Positions 27,123 to 35,704 of a DNA stretch of 64,000 nt are shown one piece after another. The translations under genes and the position numbers were made by a program. Numbering within the stretch: the first letter of the stretch is position 1; every line of letters begins with the position of its first letter. Location: the NCBI RefSeq assembly GCF_002150035.1, contig NZ_NETS01000011.1, positions 744,001-808,000 on the forward strand, written 5' to 3'. The notes under the pieces were generated by a model. That model was not told the DNA's origin. It did not search any database and saw only the letters and a program-made list of their open reading frames with translations. This DNA comes from Leptospira venezuelensis (GTDB taxonomy: Bacteria; Spirochaetota; Leptospiria; Leptospirales; Leptospiraceae).

Positions 27123-28091
27123 TTAAGTCAGATAGATGCCTCCGCGTATCCTTTTCAAAAGAATGGGAGCGAGATGGCCAATATAGTAACACACGATCCC
27201 ATACTTAAAGTATCTGGCAACCGGATTTTCCCCAAATAGAGCGGAGAGAATTTTTCCAAGAGCCAAATAAAAGATCAAGATCCCAAGAATGATCACACTG
27301 ACTCGGATCAAAAAATTGATCCAAGAATCGACTGGTTTCCAATCCAGCCCTGCCCTCTTATTGTACAAAATTCCGATACCAAAACCTGCAAGAGCTCCGG
27401 CAGAAGAGATCACCTGCTCCCAGGATTTATTCGTGGATTCGGGCTGGCTCGGATCGTGCAGAAGAATACTAGGCACAGTGAGAGCCAAAATAAAAAGTAC
27501 GAGTGACTTTAGCCTTTTTTGATCCGGTTCCTTTCCAGTAAAACTAGGTTCTAAAATTCCAGGATCTTTTGCGAACAAGTATTCTAATCCGAGTAACACC
27601 AATAGTCCTAAAACAAAACCGCCCAATGTATCTCCCAGGAAATGAAGTCCAGCATACATTCTCGCAATCGGCATAAATAAGATCAAAAAAGCAGTAAGTA
27701 TTCTCACCCAACGAATTCTTACATGCAAAAATAAAGTTCCATATAACACCACCGCAGTCTGCACGTGTCCGGATGGAAATCCGTAGGAACCTTCCATGAG
27801 TCCAAGCTCAGATGGAAATGGTAAACCGATCGGCCTAGGCATAGTTAGAAAAGCCTTGAAAGCCCCATTTACAACTCCCGCGATGAGTAGTCCCAGAGTC
27901 ATTCTGAGTCCGATCTTACGATCGAAACAAAGATAGATCAGAGAGACCAAGCCCATAAAAAAGAGAGAAGATCCTAACTGATGGAACAAAATTGTAAGTG
28001 GATCCAACACAGGTTTTAAAGCAGAAATATGAAGAGCCGCTAAAGGCGAGTTAGAGAATAAGATCTCTTTCCACAGGAAACTATCCGTCAT
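27123..28091 (-). CDS. PAP2-family membrane phosphatase
   Basis: A roughly 320-residue polytopic protein with the three PAP2 phosphatase motifs: KAFLTMPRPIGLPF (motif 1), GSYGFPSGHVQTAV (motif 2, catalytic His in SGH), and ARMYAGLHFLGDTLGG (motif 3, with the second catalytic His in GLHFLGD). It probably dephosphorylates a lipid phosphate such as undecaprenyl pyrophosphate or phosphatidic acid at the membrane. I place the start at the ATG at 28091; the frame is open to 28103 (ATG) and 28127 (TTG), with no strong ribosome-binding site to decide. It is followed closely by a flippase gene. Confidence 0.85.
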   Translation of the reverse strand: MTDSFLWKEILFSNSPLAALHISALKPVLDPLTILFHQLGSSLFFMGLVSLIYLCFDRKIGLRMTLGLLIAGVVNGAFKAFLTMPRPIGLPFPSELGLMEGSYGFPSGHVQTAVVLYGTLFLHVRIRWVRILTAFLILFMPIARMYAGLHFLGDTLGGFVLGLLVLLGLEYLFAKDPGILEPSFTGKEPDQKRLKSLVLFILALTVPSILLHDPSQPESTNKSWEQVISSAGALAGFGIGILYNKRAGLDWKPVDSWINFLIRVSVIILGILIFYLALGKILSALFGENPVARYFKYGIVCYYIGHLAPILLKRIRGGIYLT

Positions 28092-28248
28092 AAAAACGAG
28101 CATATAAAGTTTCGGTTTTAAACGCAAAATGAATTCTTTGCAAAAGACTCACCTTCTCGATGTTTTTAGAACATTCGTTTTGTAAGCCAAAATCCAGTTG
28201 CTAGATTCCTATTCATGCAGCATGATAGATATATAAATGGCATTTATT

Positions 28249-28260
28249 GAACGATCGTTC
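28249..28260. promoter_or_regulatory. Perfect palindromic operator candidate upstream of icmF
   Basis: GAACGATCGTTC is a perfect 12-bp palindrome, 66 bp before the icmF start. A TATAAAT-like -10 box lies just upstream (28231-28237). Size and position fit a TetR-family operator such as those controlling acyl-CoA metabolism genes, but no regulator gene is adjacent. Confidence 0.45.
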
Positions 28261-28325
28261 TCCAAACGACAAAACAAACAAAGTTCGGTTGAAATTTACC
28301 CAAACCGGAACATTAGGAGAATATA

Positions 28326-31300
28326 ATGGAACCTGAAGTTTATATCCCACATAATAAATTAAAATTTGTAACTGCTGCCTCACTCTTTGACGGCCATGAT
28401 GCTTCCATTAATATTATGAGAAGAATTCTCCAATCCTCAGGAGCAGAAGTAGTTCACTTGGGTCATAATAGATCTGTCCAGGAAATAGTAGACTGTGCCA
28501 TCCAAGAGGACGTACAAGGGATTGCAGTCACAAGTTACCAAGGTGGTCACGTAGAATATTTTAAATATATGATAGACCTTCTGAAAGAAAAAGGAAGTTC
28601 TCATATCAAGGTATTCGGTGGCGGAGGGGGAACTATCCTGCCTTCTGAAATCCAAGAGTTGGAAGCTTATGGAGTTTCTAAAATTTATTCTCCGGATGAT
28701 GGACGTTCCTTGGGTCTCCAAGGAATGATCAACGATCTATTAAAAAAATCTGATTTTATTCCTCCTCATAGGTTTAACGGAAATCTATTCTCGGAGATCC
28801 GTAAAAAAAATCCAATCGCAATTGCTGAATCCATTTCCTTAGTCGAATCTTCTGAAAGTGACTCCATGAAAGTTGATCCAGGCAAATTGGATTTTCCACT
28901 TTCTAAAAAGACAATTCCGATCTTGGGGATCACTGGAACCGGAGGAGCAGGAAAATCCTCTCTCACCGATGAGCTTGTAAGAAGATTCATTCACGATTTC
29001 GAAGACAAAACTATAGCTATCATATCTGTAGATCCTTCCAAAAGAAAAACAGGAGGAGCACTACTAGGAGATAGAATTAGGATGAATTCGATCTCTCATC
29101 CAAGAGTGTATATGAGATCTTTTGCGACTAGAGAAGCAAATATCGCACTAAACCGAAATGTCAAAAAAAGCCTGGATGTTCTCAAAAGTTCTGAATTCGA
29201 CTTAGTGATCGTGGAAACTGCAGGGATAGGACAAAGTGATTCTGAGATCACAGAAGTCTCAGATCTTTCTCTGTACGTGATGACTCCCGAATTCGGTGCG
29301 GCTACCCAATTAGAAAAAATCGATATGATTGATTATGCTGATCTGATCGCAGTGAATAAATGTGATAAAAGAGGTGCGTTAGACGCGATCCGTGATGTTC
29401 AAAAACAATTCCAGAGATCCAGAAAATTATTCGACTCTTCTCCGGAAAAGATGCCCGTATTCGGAACAATTGCTTCTCAATTTAATGATCCTGGAACAAA
29501 CAACTTATACGTGGCACTTATCGACTCTTTGAATAAAAAATTCAATCTGGATTGGAAATCTAATTTTGCATCCAGTTCTGAGACAAGCCAAAAGATCCAT
29601 ATCATTCCTCCGGACAGACAAAGATATTTAGCCGAGATCGCAGAAGAATGCGAGAAATACGAAAACTTCGTAAAAAAGGAATCCGAAACTGCAGAAATCC
29701 TATATAGGATCAAAGGTACGATAGAAGTATTAAAAGAAAGGGGCAAAAACGTCTCCGACTTGGAAGAAGAATATTCTAAAATAGAAGCTAAACTTCATCC
29801 GGACACAAAGAAGATCCTGAAAGAATGGGATTCAAAATTAGAAAAGTATTCAGGAGAATTTTTCACTTATAAAGTCAGAGATAAAGAGATCAAGGTAGAG
29901 AATTTTACAAAATCTTTAAGCAATCTAAATATCCCCAAGGTTTCTGTTCCTAAATTCCGCAATTGGGGAGAGATCGTAAAATGGTCTTATACTGAGAACT
30001 TCCCGGGAGAATTCCCATATGCCGCAGGAGTATTTCCTTTTAAAAGGACCGGGGAAGACCCTACTCGAATGTTCGCCGGAGAAGGTGGACCGGAAAGAAC
30101 AAATGCAAGATTCCACTATGTAAGTCATGGAATGCCTGCTCATCGTTTGAGCACAGCATTCGATTCAGTCACTCTGTATGGAGAAGACCCAGGACTTCGT
30201 CCCGATATTTATGGTAAGATAGGAAACTCTGGAGTGAGTATCGCCACATTAGACGATGCTAAAAAACTTTACTCAGGTTTCGATCTTTGTAGCCCGAGCA
30301 CTTCAGTGTCCATGACAATCAACGGACCGGCACCGATGCTTCTATCCTTCTTTTTAAATACTGCGATCGACCAAACCTGCGAGAAGTATATTCGTGCAGA
30401 AGGTAAAGTAGAAGAGGCAAAATCCAAACTTGCAGAGATCTATTCTAAAAAAGGTGTTCCTATACCTCAATACAAAGGAGAGATCCCTAAAGGAAATGAT
30501 GGTCTGGGCCTTCTTCTTTTGGGAACCACTGGAGATCAGATCCTTCCTAAAGAAGTTTATGAAAAGATAAAGAAGGAAACTCTTTCTTCTGTTCGCGGAA
30601 CAGTACAAGCGGATATTTTAAAGGAAGACCAAGCTCAGAACACATGTATCTTCTCTACTGAATTCGCTTTAAAGCTCATGGGAGATATCCAGGAATATTT
30701 TATCTGGAATAAGGTCCGCAATTTTTATTCAGTTTCTATATCAGGATATCATATCGCAGAAGCAGGAGCAAATCCGATCACTCAAGTTGCATTCACTTTA
30801 GCAAATGGATTTACATTTGTGGAATACTATCTTTCCCGGGGGATGAAGATAGATGATTTCGCACCGAACCTTTCCTTCTTTTTCTCCAATGGGATCGATC
30901 CTGAATATGCTGTGATCGGAAGAGTGGCGCGTAAGATCTGGGCCAAGAGTATGAAATATAAATATAACGGATCTGATCGTTCCCAGATGTTAAAATATCA
31001 TATCCAGACTTCCGGCCGTTCATTACACGCGCAAGAGATCGCGTTTAATGATATCAGAACCACCTTACAAGCTCTGTATGCTATCTACGATAATTGTAAT
31101 AGTTTGCATACGAATGCGTATGACGAAGCGATCACCACTCCTACGGAAGAATCCGTAAGAAGAGCAATGGCAATCCAGCTCATCATCAATAGAGAATTGG
31201 GTCTGGCTAAAAACGAAAATCCTCTACAAGGTTCCTTCATCATAGATGATCTTTCTGATTTGGTAGAAGAGGCGATCTTGTCCGAGTTCAGACGTATTTC

Positions 31301-31694
31301 AGAAAGAGGCGGGGTTCTTGGTGCAATGGAAAGAATGTACCAAAGAAATAAGATCCAAGAAGAATCTTTGGAGTATGAACATAAAAAACATACTGGAGAA
31401 ATCCCAGTAATCGGTGTGAATACTTTCTTAGGTAAGGATGGATCTCCTACAATTCTTCCAGAAGAAGTGATTCGTTCCACTGAGGATGAGAAAAAGGCAC
31501 AGATTAGAGAACTGGAAGCATTCCAATTCAGGAACCAAGATGATTCATCTAACGCCTTAAAAAATCTACAAGCTGCCTGCCTTTCCGGAGAAAACGGATT
31601 TGAAGCATTGGTAGAAGCCGGAAAGGTTTGCTCTTTGGGACAAATGACCCATTCTCTTTACGAAGTGGGCGGGCAATACAGAAGAAGTATGTGA
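28326..31694 (+). CDS. icmF: Fused isobutyryl-CoA mutase (B12 domain - G-protein chaperone - mutase)
   Basis: A 1122-residue adenosylcobalamin enzyme that interconverts isobutyryl-CoA and n-butyryl-CoA, or a related branched acyl-CoA. Domain order is that of IcmF. The B12-binding domain at about 10-145 has the DGHDAS lower-ligand region at 22-27 and SYQGGH and GGGGG later. A MeaB-like GTPase follows at about 195-430, with P-loop GITGTGGAGKSS at 201-212 and NKCD base-recognition motif. The methylmalonyl-CoA-mutase-type barrel occupies about 560-1105. This order distinguishes it from split MutA/MutB plus MeaB. The GTPase acts as a built-in reactivase. AGGAGA lies 8 bases before the ATG. Regulation through the upstream palindrome is likely. 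Confidence 0.93.
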   Translation: MEPEVYIPHNKLKFVTAASLFDGHDASINIMRRILQSSGAEVVHLGHNRSVQEIVDCAIQEDVQGIAVTSYQGGHVEYFKYMIDLLKEKGSSHIKVFGGGGGTILPSEIQELEAYGVSKIYSPDDGRSLGLQGMINDLLKKSDFIPPHRFNGNLFSEIRKKNPIAIAESISLVESSESDSMKVDPGKLDFPLSKKTIPILGITGTGGAGKSSLTDELVRRFIHDFEDKTIAIISVDPSKRKTGGALLGDRIRMNSISHPRVYMRSFATREANIALNRNVKKSLDVLKSSEFDLVIVETAGIGQSDSEITEVSDLSLYVMTPEFGAATQLEKIDMIDYADLIAVNKCDKRGALDAIRDVQKQFQRSRKLFDSSPEKMPVFGTIASQFNDPGTNNLYVALIDSLNKKFNLDWKSNFASSSETSQKIHIIPPDRQRYLAEIAEECEKYENFVKKESETAEILYRIKGTIEVLKERGKNVSDLEEEYSKIEAKLHPDTKKILKEWDSKLEKYSGEFFTYKVRDKEIKVENFTKSLSNLNIPKVSVPKFRNWGEIVKWSYTENFPGEFPYAAGVFPFKRTGEDPTRMFAGEGGPERTNARFHYVSHGMPAHRLSTAFDSVTLYGEDPGLRPDIYGKIGNSGVSIATLDDAKKLYSGFDLCSPSTSVSMTINGPAPMLLSFFLNTAIDQTCEKYIRAEGKVEEAKSKLAEIYSKKGVPIPQYKGEIPKGNDGLGLLLLGTTGDQILPKEVYEKIKKETLSSVRGTVQADILKEDQAQNTCIFSTEFALKLMGDIQEYFIWNKVRNFYSVSISGYHIAEAGANPITQVAFTLANGFTFVEYYLSRGMKIDDFAPNLSFFFSNGIDPEYAVIGRVARKIWAKSMKYKYNGSDRSQMLKYHIQTSGRSLHAQEIAFNDIRTTLQALYAIYDNCNSLHTNAYDEAITTPTEESVRRAMAIQLIINRELGLAKNENPLQGSFIIDDLSDLVEEAILSEFRRISERGGVLGAMERMYQRNKIQEESLEYEHKKHTGEIPVIGVNTFLGKDGSPTILPEEVIRSTEDEKKAQIRELEAFQFRNQDDSSNALKNLQAACLSGENGFEALVEAGKVCSLGQMTHSLYEVGGQYRRSM

Positions 31695-31776
31695 TCTATC
31701 AAATGATACAAATCAATTCTGAGGACCTTTTTTTGTTTCCCTTAAGATTTCAAGGTAGAAAATTTGGTCCAAGGCC

Positions 31777-32088
31777 ATGACTTCGTCTGCAATCCAGTTT
31801 TCAGAGACACATGTATACGCTGAAAAAAAACGATTTAGAGTCGTTTTTGTGCGAAACGTATGTTCTGTCGAAACGGAAGAAATCGGCCTCATCCTGCAAA
31901 AGATCCAAGAAATTCAGCCAAGCGTTGTAGAACTGGATCTTGAAAGTGTAGTAGCAATCCCTTCTTTGATACTGAATCGGATCTTAAAACTTTTGGCGGA
32001 ATTAAAATCCAAAGGGATCCCGGTGGAAATCAAGACTAGCGAAGGACTCAAAACCGTCCTCAATCGGCTGAAAATCTCCCTTCAATGA
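31777..32088 (+). CDS. STAS-domain (anti-anti-sigma-like) protein
   Basis: A 103-residue single-domain protein with the STAS pattern: a beta-strand (RFRVVFVRNVCSVETEEIG), then SVVELDLESVVAIPSLILNRILKLLAELKSKG, with Ser at the usual phosphorylation site region (IPSL, near 67) and a helix after it. STAS proteins often act in partner-switching regulation. Sequence similarity is modest, so this is a structural-family call. Its stop overlaps the start of the Cys/His-rich gene as ATGA, which places it at the head of the MbnP/MbnH operon. Confidence 0.6.
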   Translation: MTSSAIQFSETHVYAEKKRFRVVFVRNVCSVETEEIGLILQKIQEIQPSVVELDLESVVAIPSLILNRILKLLAELKSKGIPVEIKTSEGLKTVLNRLKISLQ

Positions 32089-32531
32089 AAACGATCTCTA
32101 TCATTCTGACCCAATGCTTCCTGTTCCAAAGTTTGGTATTCGGAAGCGGTTGGTTCTGTGGAATGCTCGCTGGAGAAATCAAACTTTGCCATTGTAATCA
32201 CGGAAGCCAGAAAGAAAAACATTCAGACTCTGAAGATTCAAGATTCTCTTCTAAACTTGCTGATGCTGGAGAAGATCATTCTAATTCGAAACCTTCTTCC
32301 CTACCCGACTGTCACTCCGCTAAATCGGGAGAAGCACATAAATGTGCCTGTAAAAAAGCAAAAGACAAGGCTTCTTATTTAAGCAGCACCATCTGTACTC
32401 AATTTTTCACTTATTCTAAACTAAAAAACATAGCCCCAGAGACTCTTGGTTCAGAACTTCCTGGCCACATACAAGACGGTTCTGGAGTGTTTGTTTCATT
32501 TGATTTAGAAAGACCTCCTCAATTCTCCTGA
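32085..32531 (+). CDS. Cys/His-rich exported protein in MbnP/MbnH operon
   Basis: A 148-residue protein with an N-terminal export segment (ILTQCFLFQSLVFGSGW). It has eight cysteines and several histidines: KLCHCNHG near 34-40, PDCHSAKSGEAHKCACKK near 84-101, and a later TICTQF. This composition suggests metal binding, probably copper, but no family is recognised. It is coupled to the STAS gene upstream and lies 96 bp before the MbnP-like gene. Its place at the front of a copper-type operon supports, but does not prove, a metal sensing or buffering role. Confidence 0.6.
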   Translation: MKTISIILTQCFLFQSLVFGSGWFCGMLAGEIKLCHCNHGSQKEKHSDSEDSRFSSKLADAGEDHSNSKPSSLPDCHSAKSGEAHKCACKKAKDKASYLSSTICTQFFTYSKLKNIAPETLGSELPGHIQDGSGVFVSFDLERPPQFS

Positions 32532-32627
32532 TCATTTTCTAAACCTCGAACGAGGAAGCGCTAGGATAGGTATATCCTAATGCTCAAACGAAAAATGGGA
32601 AAATTAAACCTTCCCCAGGAGAATATT

Positions 32628-33617
32628 ATGAAATCATTATATATAGTCGCTATGGCGGCCTGTTCGTTAATTTTTATGGGTTGTGACGGATCTAGTAACC
32701 CGAACATGGCTCTTTTGGCTTTAATGAGCCAAACTGAAGTTCCAGGAATACAATTCAAAGCAGTTGTCGGAGATAACGACGCAAAATGTGGAAGTAACAT
32801 AGACGGACATGGGCACGCATCCATAACATCATTCGGAAGCATGAGTTCCGAATCTACTGTAAGCATCATGCATGTAGCGGGAGCGATGCCTATTACCTTG
32901 CAAGATCTTAGATTTTATGTATCCAATCTAGAATTGATAGACCAGGATTCTAATACTGTAACAGTTAATATTCCCGATGACGGAGTATGGCAGGCTTCCG
33001 GAGTAACTCTTTTAGATTTTGAAAATGATACTGGAAATTGTAGTGGTACTACTGCAACAAATACTCTGATCAAAGCATCGGTGCAGAATAAAACATATAA
33101 AGGGATTAGATTCTATTTGGGAGTTCCTGAGGATCTGAACCATTTAAATCCGGTGACTGCTCCGAGTCCTCTGAATATTTCCGGACTAGCATGGATGTGG
33201 AGCACTGGATACATTTTCGGAAGATTCGAATTCGCTGCAACGGTAGTAAATTCACAATCTGAAACTAGTTTCTGGAAAGCAGCAGTCCATTTCGGTTCCT
33301 CAGATTGTAGTATGGGCACTCCTTATGGCTGCAATATTTCAAATCGCCCCTTCATCGAACTATTGCCTAGCGGAGGTTTCAACCCATCCCGGCACGCAGT
33401 TCAATTCGATTTAAAATCTTTAGTAGCAGGTTGGGATATAGGAACAGCAGCTGAGAGTGTTGCGGCAAATTCGAATAATACGATCGAATGCCATTCGAAC
33501 CAAGGAAATACAATTAGCGATACGAACTGTCCGGTTCCGTTCACCAATATTGGCTTAAGTTATGCAACGGGTAATCCTTCTGGAACCCAATCAGTCTTCT
33601 CGGTCGTTTCCAAGTAA
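32628..33617 (+). CDS. mbnP: MbnP-family lipoprotein (metallo-mystery pair copper-binding protein)
   Basis: A 329-residue predicted lipoprotein (hydrophobic core AMAACSLIFMGCDGSS, lipobox Cys in GC) with the MbnP features: GIQFKAVVGDNDAKCGSN near the mature N-terminus, LRFYVSNLELIDQ, KGIRFYLGVPEDLNHLNP and FIELLPSG-type strands. Several cysteines are present, including CGSN, NCSG, DCSM, GCNI, ECHS and NCPV. Characterised MbnP proteins need a partner MbnH to convert a tryptophan to kynurenine and then bind copper. The partner is the next gene. I use the ATG at 32628, preceded by an AGGAGA site; the frame extends upstream to 32580. Confidence 0.85.
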   Translation: MKSLYIVAMAACSLIFMGCDGSSNPNMALLALMSQTEVPGIQFKAVVGDNDAKCGSNIDGHGHASITSFGSMSSESTVSIMHVAGAMPITLQDLRFYVSNLELIDQDSNTVTVNIPDDGVWQASGVTLLDFENDTGNCSGTTATNTLIKASVQNKTYKGIRFYLGVPEDLNHLNPVTAPSPLNISGLAWMWSTGYIFGRFEFAATVVNSQSETSFWKAAVHFGSSDCSMGTPYGCNISNRPFIELLPSGGFNPSRHAVQFDLKSLVAGWDIGTAAESVAANSNNTIECHSNQGNTISDTNCPVPFTNIGLSYATGNPSGTQSVFSVVSK

Positions 33618-33627
33618 GATTTCAACG

Positions 33628-33658
33628 GTCCCCTTTCCGGAAGGCCAGGGGACTTTTT
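33628..33658 (+). terminator. Intercistronic terminator/attenuator between mbnP and mbnH
   Basis: GTCCCCT (33628-33634) pairs with AGGGGAC (33647-33653), followed at once by TTTTT. This is a classic intrinsic-terminator shape lying 10 bp after the mbnP stop and 11 bp before the mbnH start. As it lies inside the operon, partial termination would make more MbnP than MbnH, as expected for a substrate and its modifying enzyme. Confidence 0.65.
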
Positions 33659-33668
33659 GGAGAATATT

Positions 33669-34820
33669 ATGAAATATTTATTCTTTATTCTGATCATTTC
33701 AGCAGGGTTCTTATCTTGTACAGACTTATTGAATCAGAATGAAAACAGAAGTTCTTTAGAAAGTTTAGCTTTTTTGGGGAGGACCCCAAATGCGATCGAA
33801 GGAACTCCATATATCTTCGATCTTCCAGATGGGTTTCCAACCCCTAAGGTTCCTTCGGAAAATCCGATTACTGTAGAAAAGGTAGAGTTAGGAAGATTTT
33901 TATTCTTTGACCCTAGGTTATCAGAGAATGAAACACAGTCTTGCTCGAGTTGCCATAATCCTTCCATGGCATTCACTGACGGCAGAACGGTTTCAATCGG
34001 ATCTACCGGAAATAATCATCCGAGAAATGCACAACATTTGTCGAATGTAGCTTATAACGTCCGTCAGACCTGGGCAAATCCGCTTTTAAAAGATTTGGAA
34101 CAACAAGCTTTAGTTCCTCTTTTCGGCGAAAACCCTATAGAACTTGGAATGAAGGATAAAGAAAATGTATTATTCGATCGATTAAAGAATGATCCGCAAT
34201 ATCAGGAATTATTCAAAAAGGCATATCCGAGTCAGTCGAATCCATTCAATTTATCGAATATAGTCTCCTCGTTATCCAGCTTCCAAAGAACTCTTATATC
34301 CGGAAATTCTGCTTATGATAGATACCAAGAAGGAGATTCTTCGGCCCTAAGTGCATCTGCCATCAGAGGTAAAAATTTATTCTTTGGAGAAAGAGCAGAA
34401 TGTTTCCATTGTCATGGTGGTTTCAATTTTACTGATACGATCCTACACACAGGTACTGTGTTTGAAGAAATTACATTCCATAACAATGGATTGGATTCAT
34501 CCAGATATGTGAGTCCAAACGGAGGACTCTATGAGTTTACATTCAAGGCAGCGGATAGAGGAAAGTTCAGGGCTCCCTCTTTACGTAACGTAGAACTAAC
34601 TGCTCCATATATGCATGACGGTTCCATTCCTGATTTACTGGCCGTAGTCAATCACTATGTAAGCGGTGGAACTGGAGATGGAACTACAAATCCAAACAGG
34701 GATGTCTTTGTTAGAAGTTTCTCCTTAAGTGAATCTGAAAAACAGGACTTGGTAGAATTCTTAAAAAGTCTGACTGACACTGAATTTACGACCAATCCGA
34801 AGTTCCAGAATCCGTTTTAA
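33669..34820 (+). CDS. mbnH: MbnH-like di-heme enzyme (cytochrome c peroxidase/MauG superfamily)
   Basis: A 383-residue secreted di-heme protein with a lipoprotein-type N-terminus (ISAGFLSCTDLL). Two c-type heme motifs are seen: CSSCHNPSMAFTDGRT around 94-110 and CFHCHGGFNFTD around 241-252. The segment KAADRGKFRAPSLRNVELTAPYMHDGSIPDL is the conserved axial-ligand and calcium region of the bacterial diheme peroxidase/MauG superfamily. It is directly downstream of the MbnP-like gene, so the likely reaction is oxidation of an MbnP tryptophan to kynurenine with hydrogen peroxide. A general periplasmic peroxidase is the alternative. The start is the ATG at 33669 after GGAGAATATT. Confidence 0.88.
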   Translation: MKYLFFILIISAGFLSCTDLLNQNENRSSLESLAFLGRTPNAIEGTPYIFDLPDGFPTPKVPSENPITVEKVELGRFLFFDPRLSENETQSCSSCHNPSMAFTDGRTVSIGSTGNNHPRNAQHLSNVAYNVRQTWANPLLKDLEQQALVPLFGENPIELGMKDKENVLFDRLKNDPQYQELFKKAYPSQSNPFNLSNIVSSLSSFQRTLISGNSAYDRYQEGDSSALSASAIRGKNLFFGERAECFHCHGGFNFTDTILHTGTVFEEITFHNNGLDSSRYVSPNGGLYEFTFKAADRGKFRAPSLRNVELTAPYMHDGSIPDLLAVVNHYVSGGTGDGTTNPNRDVFVRSFSLSESEKQDLVEFLKSLTDTEFTTNPKFQNPF

Positions 34821-34834
34821 AATTTTAGATAAAC

Positions 34835-35704
34835 ATGATGAAGAATAAAATAAAATTCGAATATATCTTACTGTTCCTGCTTTCCTTCCAAGCTTGTGCC
34901 TATGGAAATTTAGGAAATTCTACGGAAGAAAGATCGACAGAATTACAGGCGTTATTCCGTATCTTTGACGAAAGAAGAGCAATCATCTCTCCCTGGTTAT
35001 ATTACTCGGATGACCAAGGAGATTCTGACATAGGTTCTTTTACTTTAAATGGAAGTTCTTCCTACCAGATACAGCTCACAGGGAATGAAGTGGTACTGGA
35101 AAGTATTTCTATGTTGTTTCGGGCTCCAGAGAATTCTTTTTCGGTTTCCTCTAGTTCCTCAGATTCAAAATATCATGTGTTTCATGATGGTGGTTCAGAA
35201 ACTCCTACAACAGGAACCGGCTCTTATTCCAAAAAATATGGGATCAAAGGAAGTTTCTCTCCCGGGGATATTTCAATCTCTGATTTTAATACTTTAACCG
35301 GGCCTGTAAAAAGACAAAGTTTATCTCCTTTTCCTCCAGTTCCCTACGGGACTTTAGAACATATTTATGGAGAATTTTCAGACCTTCTTCTTACATTCCA
35401 GATTTTCAATGGATCAAGCACGAAGACGGTCCACGTGGAATTAAGGGAGGCAGAATTCCAAGTAGAAGCTTCCTGCGATTTAGAAATCCCGTATAAAAAA
35501 AATACGCCATTCTCCATTGGATTTAGGACGGACGGTCTGCTTTCACAACGAGCGGGGTCTTCTGTTTCTATCCTGGATGGGATCTTTGCACTTTCTGGTT
35601 CAGAGATCACAATCAACGATTTTCAAAACACTACACTTTATTCCGAAATCCTGGAGAACTTGGAAACAAACGGCCAGGTGTTGGTATTATATTCATGTTT
35701 CTAA
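34835..35704 (+). CDS. Hypothetical lipoprotein in MbnP/MbnH operon
   Basis: A 289-residue predicted lipoprotein: KIKFEYILLFLLSFQACAYG has an FQAC lipobox. The mature part is beta-strand-rich with Ser/Gly/Thr stretches. No known family is recognised. It follows the MbnH-like gene by 14 bp and shares 10 bp with the next gene's start (ATGTTTCTAA). It may be a structural or binding partner in copper handling; this is inferred from position only. Confidence 0.6.
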   Translation: MMKNKIKFEYILLFLLSFQACAYGNLGNSTEERSTELQALFRIFDERRAIISPWLYYSDDQGDSDIGSFTLNGSSSYQIQLTGNEVVLESISMLFRAPENSFSVSSSSSDSKYHVFHDGGSETPTTGTGSYSKKYGIKGSFSPGDISISDFNTLTGPVKRQSLSPFPPVPYGTLEHIYGEFSDLLLTFQIFNGSSTKTVHVELREAEFQVEASCDLEIPYKKNTPFSIGFRTDGLLSQRAGSSVSILDGIFALSGSEITINDFQNTTLYSEILENLETNGQVLVLYSCF

